The notes below the pieces were generated by a model. The model was not told the DNA's origin. It made no database searches and was given only the letters and a program-made list of their open reading frames with translations. Below are positions 1 to 5,481 of a stretch of 6,693 bases of DNA, piece after piece. This DNA is from Actinomycetota bacterium (GTDB lineage: Bacteria > Actinomycetota > Thermoleophilia > Miltoncostaeales > Miltoncostaeaceae), in NCBI GenBank assembly GCA_947475125.1, contig CANJMX010000085.1, positions 1 to 6,693 on the forward strand, written 5' to 3'. A program made the translations under genes and the position numbers. The stretch's first letter is position 1, and each line of letters begins with the position of its first letter.

Positions 1-138
1 CACCGCGGCACACGGGAACTGCTGATCAAGAAGGCCTGATGGATTCATAGGGCGGCCCGAGACCACGAGGACCGGGATCAGCGCACTTCCCGGCCCCGGT
101 CTCGCAGACCCCGGCAAACCGTCCGGCGGATCGCCCTG
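1..138. other. Non-coding stretch, possibly with the tail of an upstream plus-strand gene
   Basis: No complete gene is visible here. Reading frame 1 of the plus strand is open from the window edge to a TGA at 37-39 and would end in ELLIKKA, which could be the last 12 residues of a gene lying to the left; this is too short to identify. The rest, up to the stop codon of the small secreted protein on the other strand, holds only the inverted repeats listed separately. Confidence 0.3.
58..104. terminator. Nested inverted repeat, possible bidirectional terminator
   Basis: CGAGACC at 58-64 pairs with GGTCTCG at 98-104, and inside it CCGGG at 72-76 pairs with CCCGG at 89-93. The element sits just after the stop of the minus-strand secreted-protein gene and after a possible plus-strand gene end at 39, so it could end transcripts from both sides. 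There is no T-run on either strand, so an intrinsic terminator of the classical type is not shown. Confidence 0.3.
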
Positions 139-504
139 CTACCCGATGCGCTTCCAGGCCATCATGGCGTGCGACTTCGAGATGCAGATCCCGCGCTGCA
201 CGTAGCCCGGATCACGGGCCACTTTCTGACATATGAACCCCGCTGGTCCGGTCCATGCGCCGCCCGTGCGAGAAGGTGCGGAATAGAACTTCGGCAACCA
301 TGTGGCGGCCTGGTCGCACGTCGCACTCCCCGATACGGACACCTGCCACGAATGCCCCTTGTACGTCGCCTTCATGCAGGTCTTGGAGGGGATGGCGGCA
401 ACAGAGGTGCTGGCCACAGCACCTACAAGGGTTGCCACACCAAGGAATGCACACGCGAGAGAACTCGCGCGACGGCTCCGGAGCCTGGGGGACTTGGGGA
501 CCAT
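139..504 (-). CDS. Small secreted four-cysteine protein of unknown function
   Basis: A 121-residue protein. The N-terminus has a basic stretch (K4, R7, R9, R11, R12) and a hydrophobic segment from about residue 14 to 37 ending near SVAA, a typical Sec signal peptide with cleavage probably near residue 37. The mature part is about 84 residues with four cysteines, C43, C63, C92 and C107, which could form two disulfides outside the cell. The layout (CDQAATW after the second Cys, GFIC at the third, Cys then MAWKRIG near the end) recalls small exported proteins common in Thermoleophilia-like actinobacteria; I cannot name a family or function. The start at 504 is chosen over an upstream in-frame ATG at 573 because GAGAGGTG lies about 7 bases before it and the signal peptide begins properly there. 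It stands alone, 133 bp downstream of cysK. Confidence 0.72.
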   Translation of the reverse strand: MVPKSPRLRSRRASSLACAFLGVATLVGAVASTSVAAIPSKTCMKATYKGHSWQVSVSGSATCDQAATWLPKFYSAPSRTGGAWTGPAGFICQKVARDPGYVQRGICISKSHAMMAWKRIG

Positions 505-637
505 TTCGTTCACCTCTCGGTATGCGCGAGGTGGAAGGAAGGGAGTGCGGCCCGCGCGCCGACGACAGTACACCGCACCGGTCCTGCACCGCCACTCACG
601 GCATCGGAAACCCCACGGTTGCTGGCTCGACCGCTCC
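505..637. other. Intergenic region between cysK and the secreted-protein gene
   Basis: It should hold the promoter of the secreted-protein gene. On the minus strand a TACTGT at 570-565 could be a -10 element about 60 bases before the start, but no matching -35 is visible. No clear terminator hairpin with a T-run was found after cysK, so read-through is possible. Confidence 0.3.
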
Positions 638-1567
638 CTACGCCTCGGTGAACAGTGCGGTGGAGAGGTACCGCTCGCCTGTGTCGCAGATGATCGTGAC
701 GATCACCTTTCCGGCATTCTCGGGGCGCTTTGCCAGTTGCAGCGCGGCCCATGCGTTGGCCCCGGCCGAGATGCCGGTGAGTACTCCCTCGTCCCTTGCC
801 AGATTGCGCGAGGTCTCGAAGGCGTCCTCAGCTGTCACCTGGATGATCTCGTCGTACACGGACGTGTCGAGAACGCCCGGCACGAACCCGGCCCCGATGC
901 CCTGAATACGGTGCGGGGCGGGATCGCCTCCGGAGAGCACGGGAGAGTCGGTGGGCTCCACCGCCACAATCTGGACGCCGGGCTTGCGCTCTTTCAGCAC
1001 GCGCCCCACGCCGGTGATGCTGCCGCCCGTCCCCACCCCGGCGACAAAGATGTCGACGGATCCATCGGTGTCGGCCCAGATCTCCTCGGCGGTCGTGCTG
1101 GCGTGGATGTCGGGGTTGGCGGCGTTCTCGAACTGCTGGGGGACAAACGCGCCGGGCGTCTCAGCCGCGATCTCCTGCGCGCGCGCGATGGCACCGCGCA
1201 TGCCCTCGGTACCCGGAGTGAGCACCAACTCTGCGCCGTAGGCCTTCAGCAGTGCCCGGCGCTCCATGCTCATGGTCTCGGGCATCGTGAGGATGCACTT
1301 GTACCCGCGTGCCGCGCACACGAACGCGAGCGCGATGCCGGTGTTGCCCGACGTGGGCTCCACGATGACGCTCTCACCCGGTGTCAGCAGGCCCTCGCGC
1401 TCCGCCACCTCGACCATTGCGAGGCCGATGCGATCCTTCACGCTGCCCGCCGGATTGGCAGACTCGAGCTTGCCCAGAATGGTTGCGCCTGTGCCCTCCG
1501 AAAGACGGGAGAGTCGCACCAACGGGGTGTTTCCGACGAGGTCGGTCATGGATTCAATGATCGGCAT
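638..1567 (-). CDS. cysK: Cysteine synthase (O-acetylserine sulfhydrylase A), PLP-dependent
   Basis: A 309-residue, full-length fold-type II PLP enzyme that makes L-cysteine and acetate from O-acetyl-L-serine and sulfide in the cytoplasm, the last step of sulfur assimilation. Visible signatures are the N-terminal LVGNTPLVRL motif (residues 10-19), the PLP Schiff-base lysine K44 in GSVKDRIG, the substrate loop PTSGNTG (71-77), the phosphate-binding loop GVGTGGSITG (177-186), HRIQGIGAGFVP (219-230), the GISAG segment (265-269) and the C-terminal CDTGERYLST (294-303). Length and the MPETMSMERR segment (95-104) favour CysK over CysM or a CBS-type enzyme, as there is no extra domain. The ATG at 1567 keeps the full N-terminus, though no good Shine-Dalgarno precedes it; the Met at residue 7 is an alternative. 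It is divergent from the CstB-like gene. In Bacillus, CysK also serves as a partner of the Rrf2 regulator CymR, which is relevant to the Rrf2 gene nearby. Confidence 0.96.
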   Translation of the reverse strand: MPIIESMTDLVGNTPLVRLSRLSEGTGATILGKLESANPAGSVKDRIGLAMVEVAEREGLLTPGESVIVEPTSGNTGIALAFVCAARGYKCILTMPETMSMERRALLKAYGAELVLTPGTEGMRGAIARAQEIAAETPGAFVPQQFENAANPDIHASTTAEEIWADTDGSVDIFVAGVGTGGSITGVGRVLKERKPGVQIVAVEPTDSPVLSGGDPAPHRIQGIGAGFVPGVLDTSVYDEIIQVTAEDAFETSRNLARDEGVLTGISAGANAWAALQLAKRPENAGKVIVTIICDTGERYLSTALFTEA

Positions 1568-1605
1568 GTGCTCAGGCTACCAGCGCTGATCCCCATAAAG
1601 GGCAT

Positions 1606-1691
1606 GGGAATCCCGGTGTTCCATTGGGCGCATGCGTTTCAGCGCGTCCGCACCCATGCGCCACAATCCCCGAAGATCCAATGGGATTCCC
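1606..1691. promoter_or_regulatory. Nested inverted repeats in the divergent cysK / CstB-like promoter region
   Basis: This dyad lies in the 138-bp gap between the two divergent starts. GGGAATCCC (1606-1614) is the exact reverse complement of GGGATTCCC (1683-1691). Inside, ATTGGGCGCATG (1623-1634) pairs with CATGCGCCACAAT (1655-1667) over 12 pairs with one bulged A at 1663 and a 20-nt loop. CCATTGG (1621-1627) also matches CCAATGG (1678-1684), which is incompatible with the other two stems. The right edge stops just before the ribosome-binding site of the plus-strand gene. It may be operators for a shared regulator or, if transcribed, a leader that folds in alternative ways. A TTTATG at 1599-1594 on the minus strand could be a -10 for cysK, with only a poor -35. 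Confidence 0.5.
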
Positions 1692-1705
1692 TGGGCGGAG
1701 GCGCG

Positions 1706-3091
1706 ATGCTCTTCAGACAGATCATCAATGAGGACCTCGGGTGTGCCTCGTACATCGTGGGAGATCCCGAGAGCGGCGTTGCCGCTGTCATCGACCCGCA
1801 GTGGGACATCAGCCCGTATCTCGAGGCTGCGGCCTCGCGGGGCATGCGGATCGGCCACATTCTTGAAACGCACACGCATGCCGACCACGTGTCGGGCCGT
1901 GGGCGCCTTCACCAGGCAACCGGTGCCCGCATGCATGTGAGCCCCCTCGCCGGCGCTGCCTTTCCTCACGATGCACTCCCCGATGGGGCCATCGTCGACC
2001 TCGGTCAGGTGCGGCTCGAGGCGATCCATCTTCCTGGCCACCGGCCCGAGCACACCGGCATGCTGGTGGTGGATGCCAGCCGGGGTGACGACCCGTGGGC
2101 GGTGCTCACCGGCGACTCACTCTTTGTGGGCGACGTCGGTCGCCCCGACCTGGCCGTTGATGCCGAGGAGGGGGCACGGGACCAGTACACGAGCATCGGC
2201 CGCCTCATGGCGCTCCCCGACTGGGTCGAGGTCTACCCGGGCCATATCGGCGGATCACTGTGCGGCAGCACTGCAATCAGTGCGAAGACCTCGAGCACCA
2301 TCGGATATGAGCGAGCGCACTCACCACTCCTGCGAGACATCGACGCGGGCGCATTCACCGCCGAGCTCATTGCCCGCCTTGCCGTAAAGCCACCGGATCT
2401 GGACCGTGTGGTGGGTATGAACAATGGCCCGCTCATCACCCCGACGGCTCCCGCGCCGGCCCTTGAGGGTGCGGAGTTCCTCAGAAGGGCGGAGGCCGGG
2501 GGTCTGGTAATCGATGGCCGCAGTTCCGCAGCTTTCGCTGCTGCCCACGTACCTCGTTCGCTCTCGGTGCCCACCGCCGGCAGCGGCTTCGCAACGCGCG
2601 CCGCACTCGTGGCTGGCCGCGATGACCAGCTGCTGTTGGTCGGCTCCGACGAGGTCCAGGCGCGGGACATGGCAGAGCGGCTTGCCGCGGTTGGCCGACG
2701 TGAGGTTATAGGCGTGTTGGCCGGTGGCTTCTCGGCCTATCTGGACGAGGGGCTCCCCACCTCGGCAATCCAGCGCGTACGGGCAGTAGATCTCCCGGAC
2801 CTCCTGTCCGACCAGCCGGACATTCTCGTGGTGGACGTGCGCGACCACTCTGAGTACATCGCCTTTCACATCCCCGGATCGGTGAACCGGCCGTACTGGG
2901 CGTTTCGCGACGGGCCCGGCGACATCCCGACGGGCCGCAGCCTGGCCGTCATCTGTGCGGCCGGAAAGCGATCTGGCCTGGCGGCGAGCGCACTTGCGAG
3001 AGAGGGCCGGGGGCCCATCATCCATGTGGACAATGGCGGCGTCCAGACCCTTGAGGCGATGGGCATCCCGATGGAGCGCCCCGGCAACTGA
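1706..3091 (+). CDS. CstB-like persulfide dioxygenase-rhodanese fusion (MBL fold plus two rhodanese domains)
   Basis: A 461-residue, three-part protein. Residues 1 to about 205 are a glyoxalase-II/ETHE1-like metallo-beta-lactamase domain with HTHADH (H56, H58, D60, H61), PGH (H112), GDSLFVGDVGRPD (D137) and YPGH (H180); H56, H112 and D137 match the iron ligands of ETHE1-type persulfide dioxygenases. C186 in the following SLCG may match the conserved Cys of the CstB MBL domain. Residues about 255-350 are a rhodanese-like domain without a catalytic cysteine (VGSDEV at 312-317 fills that loop). Residues about 360-458 are a rhodanese domain with C417 in CAAGKRS. This order matches Staphylococcus CstB, which oxidises persulfide to thiosulfate and sulfite to limit sulfide toxicity. 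The ATG at 1706 follows GGCGGAGG closely; the frame is open far upstream through the cysK antisense strand, but that part is not protein-like. Expected to be cytoplasmic. Confidence 0.9.
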   Translation: MLFRQIINEDLGCASYIVGDPESGVAAVIDPQWDISPYLEAAASRGMRIGHILETHTHADHVSGRGRLHQATGARMHVSPLAGAAFPHDALPDGAIVDLGQVRLEAIHLPGHRPEHTGMLVVDASRGDDPWAVLTGDSLFVGDVGRPDLAVDAEEGARDQYTSIGRLMALPDWVEVYPGHIGGSLCGSTAISAKTSSTIGYERAHSPLLRDIDAGAFTAELIARLAVKPPDLDRVVGMNNGPLITPTAPAPALEGAEFLRRAEAGGLVIDGRSSAAFAAAHVPRSLSVPTAGSGFATRAALVAGRDDQLLLVGSDEVQARDMAERLAAVGRREVIGVLAGGFSAYLDEGLPTSAIQRVRAVDLPDLLSDQPDILVVDVRDHSEYIAFHIPGSVNRPYWAFRDGPGDIPTGRSLAVICAAGKRSGLAASALAREGRGPIIHVDNGGVQTLEAMGIPMERPGN

Positions 3092-3104
3092 CCCGGGGGG
3101 TCAG
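3088..3104. terminator. Stem-loop spanning both stop codons of two convergent genes
   Basis: CTGACCC (3088-3094) and GGGTCAG (3098-3104) form a perfect 7-bp stem with a GGG/CCC loop. The stem contains the TGA of the CstB-like gene (3089-3091) and the TGA of the hydrolase gene on the other strand (3103-3101). It could help end or protect both transcripts. No T-run follows on either strand and the stem is short, so termination is only suggested. Confidence 0.4.
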
Positions 3105-3814
3105 GCCTGGCGGGCTGCCTCCACCAATGCAGCGATGACCCCGCTGTCGGCGTCGGCTTCTGGGTGCCACTGCACGCCGAGCGCGAACCGGTGCCCCGGA
3201 ACCTCAAGTGCCTCGGCCACATCGTCGCCCACTGACCGCCCCGTCACGATGAGCCCCTCGCCCACACGATCAACCGCCTGGTGGTGATGTGACGGAACCC
3301 GATGTGTGGTCTCACCTGCCGCCTGCGCTGCAAGCGAGCCACCCTCGAGAGTGACGAGATGATCGTTGCCCTCAAATGTGCCGGTGGTGCGACGGTGATC
3401 GTGGCTGCCATGTGACTCGGGCAGATGCTGGAGGAGCGTGCCGCCATACGCCACATTGAGCACCTGGATGCCGCGACAGATGCCGAGGAATGGGATGTCC
3501 CGCTCAATCGCCCTGCGCACCAGCGCAGCCTCGAACCGGTCACGGTCTGGGTCAGCATCCTCGGCCTCAGCATGGGGGTCGGCCCCGTACAGCGACGCCT
3601 CCAGGTCATTGCCACCCGTGAGCATGAGTCCGTCAATCAGGTCCAGCAGCGCATCGGGACCGCGGGGGTCCGGCGGCAGCAGCACCGCCACCCCACCAGC
3701 ACGTTGCACCTGTCGGATGTAATCGGCCGCCACCACGGCCGCCTGCTGTTGCCACGGCCCCCACTGCGCGTGGAGCACAGCGCACGCAATACCGATGACC
3801 GGAGCATCACCCAT
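3101..3814 (-). CDS. Class I glutamine amidotransferase-like hydrolase, peptidase C26 / PuuD family
   Basis: A 237-residue cytoplasmic enzyme of the gamma-glutamyl hydrolase type. The N-terminus PVIGIAC (5-11), then DYIRQVQRAGGVAVLLPP (31-48), LTGGNDL (65-71), the nucleophile elbow FLGICRGIQVLN (109-120) with C113, the SHHHQA segment (175-180) and QWHPE (215-219) with H217 and E219 give a complete Cys-His-Glu triad. Known members cleave gamma-glutamyl bonds, for example gamma-glutamyl-GABA in putrescine breakdown. No polyamine or GABA gene is near, so the substrate here is open. The ATG at 3814 is 5 bp after the Rrf2 stop codon and has no clear Shine-Dalgarno, suggesting translational coupling in a two-gene unit. 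Longer starts upstream would overlap the regulator and give an untypical arginine-rich N-terminus. The naming of the family is firm, the substrate is not. Confidence 0.88.
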   Translation of the reverse strand: MGDAPVIGIACAVLHAQWGPWQQQAAVVAADYIRQVQRAGGVAVLLPPDPRGPDALLDLIDGLMLTGGNDLEASLYGADPHAEAEDADPDRDRFEAALVRRAIERDIPFLGICRGIQVLNVAYGGTLLQHLPESHGSHDHRRTTGTFEGNDHLVTLEGGSLAAQAAGETTHRVPSHHHQAVDRVGEGLIVTGRSVGDDVAEALEVPGHRFALGVQWHPEADADSGVIAALVEAARQA

Positions 3815-3819
3815 TGCGG

Positions 3820-4233
3820 TCAGATGTGAAACATAGGGGCGTCGGCGCGGCGCGCCTCGCGCTCCACGATGTCGGCCACCGATACTGACCGGAAGGCGCT
3901 GGCCAGGCGGGATGCGCCTTCGGCCCATACCTCACTCACCGGGCAGCCGGTGCCATCGCTCGCGCCGCCGATTGGCCCGTCAACGGCCTCGATGATGTCG
4001 AGCACAGTGACGTCAGCTGGGTCGCGCCGCAGCGTGTAGCCGCCCTTGACCCCACGCTGACTCTGCAGCACCCCGGCGCGCCGGAGTGCAGAGAACACCT
4101 GCTCCACCTGGTGAGGCGGGATTCCCCGGCATTCCGACACCTCAAGAACGGGTATTGGTGCGCTGCCGCCACGGGCGGCAATCTCTGCGAGGGCCAAAAC
4201 GGCCACCCGGCTGCGGTCACTCACGCTGATCAC
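3820..4233 (-). CDS. Rrf2-family transcriptional regulator (possibly CymR-like)
   Basis: A 137-residue winged-helix DNA-binding protein. The N-terminal helix is followed by the typical Rrf2 core: the recognition region SECRGIPPHQVEQVFSALRRAGVLQSQRGVKGGYTLRR (about 33-70) with the wing motif RGVKGGYTL (60-68), then the ITVLDIIEA-like helix DVTVLDIIEAVDGPI (74-88), and a C-terminal dimerisation helix. IscR and NsrR bind an iron-sulfur cluster through three clustered cysteines; here only C35 and C97 exist, and only C97 lies in the sensor segment, so a cluster of the IscR type is unlikely. CymR, an Rrf2 regulator of cysteine metabolism without a cluster, is a reasonable comparison because cysK and a CstB-like gene lie nearby. 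The start is a GTG at 4233, with GGGGG a few bases upstream; the ATG just before it runs into TGA. A palindrome precedes the gene and may be its own operator. Confidence 0.9.
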   Translation of the reverse strand: MISVSDRSRVAVLALAEIAARGGSAPIPVLEVSECRGIPPHQVEQVFSALRRAGVLQSQRGVKGGYTLRRDPADVTVLDIIEAVDGPIGGASDGTGCPVSEVWAEGASRLASAFRSVSVADIVEREARRADAPMFHI

Positions 4234-4246
4234 TCACATACCCCCG

Positions 4247-4269
4247 AACTCCGATGGTAATTCGGAGTT
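4247..4269 (-). promoter_or_regulatory. Palindrome upstream of the Rrf2 gene, candidate autoregulatory operator
   Basis: AACTCCGA (4247-4254) and TCGGAGTT (4262-4269) form a perfect 8-bp inverted repeat with a 7-bp AT-richer spacer. On the minus strand the spacer region contains TTACCAT, whose TACCAT could act as a -10 element, so a protein bound here would cover the promoter. The left edge is 14 bases from the GTG start. Rrf2 regulators bind dyads of about this size and often control themselves; the binding is inferred. Confidence 0.5.
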
Positions 4270-4293
4270 TAGCGGAGGTCCGGGCGCGTGCCC

Positions 4294-4743
4294 CTAGGTG
4301 AGGTCGAGGAGTGCATTCTCGATTCCCTTACGACGGATCTCGGGGATTCGCACTGATGAGTCGGCCTCGTGGGCGCGGGTGTAGACCACCTCGAGGATGT
4401 CGATCCACGGGTCGAGGTCCGGGACGATGAACTGGTACCTCACCCCATTGGCGAACAGGTACATGCGGGGCCGCTTGGCACCGCTCGGCATCACGCCAGC
4501 CGAGAGCGGGAACCGCTCGATCGCAACGAGGTCCTCGCGCGCGATCTCGCGGCGCTTGGCTCCCAGCACGTGATCAAGCGGCGTGGGAACGAACACCAGG
4601 CGCTGGTCGGTGAGGTACAGCGTGCCGTGGCGGCCGAGCCAACCGTTGTTCAGGTCGGCGCCGGTCTTCCAGAGGATCTTCTCATCGGGACGCGGACGCT
4701 CCGCGTGTGCGATGCGCGGAAGTCGGTCCTCGGATGACGCCAT
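4294..4743 (-). CDS. Stand-alone GRAM/PH-like domain protein
   Basis: A 149-residue soluble protein without signal peptide or membrane segment. The central part fits a bacterial GRAM/PH-like fold: a strand ending in W25, then GTLYLTDQRLVFVPTPLD (40-57), a basic stretch AKRREIAREDLVAIERFPL (62-80) and the strands RMYLFANGVRYQFIVPDLDPWIDIL (93-117), followed by a C-terminal helix. The LYLTDQRLVF strand pair is the most typical mark of GRAM domains. Such domains bind membranes or lipids in eukaryotes; their bacterial roles are mostly unknown. The ATG at 4743 is chosen over one at 4800 because a strong AGGAGGG lies about 6 bases upstream. It follows the second TrkA gene by 78 bp in the same direction and may be transcribed with it, although TACGAT within that gap could be a separate -10. 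Function unknown. Confidence 0.75.
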   Translation of the reverse strand: MASSEDRLPRIAHAERPRPDEKILWKTGADLNNGWLGRHGTLYLTDQRLVFVPTPLDHVLGAKRREIAREDLVAIERFPLSAGVMPSGAKRPRMYLFANGVRYQFIVPDLDPWIDILEVVYTRAHEADSSVRIPEIRRKGIENALLDLT

Positions 4744-4821
4744 GTAACCCTCCTGAACGGACGCGGGCGCCCTGGGGATGCGAACGAGATGATCGTACAA
4801 GCCGCAGCGGATGACCGGCTG

Positions 4822-5481
4822 CTAATCGCCGGCGAAGATCTCCATGAGATCGGACTCCCTGCCGGGCTCGGCGATGGCCACCACCTGATCGCCCGCCGCG
4901 AGCAGCGTGTCCGGATGCGCCACCCGCCCAACACGGTTTCGAAGCACGCTGATCACGAGGCTGCCGTCAGGGATGGAGAGCTCGCCCACGGTTGCACCGT
5001 CGGCGCGGCTGCCCTCCACGACACCGATCTCGAGAATGTCGAGGTTCTCGCGCCGCAGCGAGAACAGGTGCACCAGCGAGTGCTGTGGCACCTCGTGCTC
5101 AATGAGCGCGAGGATTGACTCGGTGGCACACACCGTGGGCGCGATGCCCAGAAGGTCGAAGTGCTCCTGGTTGCGCGGATCATTCACGCGGGCCACCACG
5201 TTGGCCACCCCGAAGTGGTCACGGGAAAGCTGCCCGATAATGATGTTGTCCTCGTCGTCACCGGTGACCGCGATGCATACATCGGCCCGCGCGGTCCCGG
5301 CTGCCTCCAACACAAACAGCTCGGTGCCGTCGCCGTAGCGGGCCATGTGCTCGAACTCGGCCTCGAGGGTGGCGAACCGGGTGGGGCGGTGCTCGACGAT
5401 GCTCACCTCGTGGCCCATCCGAAGCAGCGCACGCGCCACGTTGGCGCCGGCCTTTCCTCCGCCCACGATGACCGCGTACAT
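4822..5481 (-). CDS. TrkA-family potassium uptake regulator with RCK_N and RCK_C domains
   Basis: A 219-residue cytoplasmic gating/regulatory subunit for a Trk/Ktr-type potassium transporter. The RCK_N Rossmann domain covers about 1-130, with VIVGGGKAGANVA (4-16) giving GxGxxG (G7, G9, G12), E30 at the end of the second strand where an acidic residue binds the ribose of NAD(H), and ICIAVTGDDEDNI-like strand DVCIAVTGDDEDNI (67-80). The RCK_C domain follows at about 140-215 (EIGVVEGSRADGATVGEL, 151-168; AAGDQVVAI, 195-203). The ATG overlaps the stop of the preceding trkA-like gene by one base (TGATG), so the two are translationally coupled. Pairs like this match mycobacterial CeoB/CeoC. No TrkH/KtrB membrane subunit is in the window. 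Nucleotide and ligand specificity cannot be told from the sequence alone. Confidence 0.93.
   Translation of the reverse strand: MYAVIVGGGKAGANVARALLRMGHEVSIVEHRPTRFATLEAEFEHMARYGDGTELFVLEAAGTARADVCIAVTGDDEDNIIIGQLSRDHFGVANVVARVNDPRNQEHFDLLGIAPTVCATESILALIEHEVPQHSLVHLFSLRRENLDILEIGVVEGSRADGATVGELSIPDGSLVISVLRNRVGRVAHPDTLLAAGDQVVAIAEPGRESDLMEIFAGD

Noticed and set aside
638..1567. Cystathionine beta-synthase or CysM instead of CysK
   Set aside because: No extra haem or CBS-pair domain, normal CysK length, and HRIQGIGAGF and GERYLST motifs fit CysK.
302..1705. A very long open plus-strand frame running antisense through cysK into the CstB-like gene
   Set aside because: The part before 1706 is antisense to a certain cysK and has no domain-like features; the real start is at 1706 with a good ribosome-binding site. 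High GC content keeps such antisense frames open.
2233..3025. Long minus-strand frames (2233-2670 and 2321-3025) inside the CstB-like gene
   Set aside because: They are arginine- and serine-rich shadows of a well-supported gene with all its motifs on the plus strand.
3815..3928. N-terminal extension of the hydrolase to 3928
   Set aside because: It would overlap the Rrf2 gene by more than 100 bases and adds an arginine-rich stretch not seen in the PuuD family.
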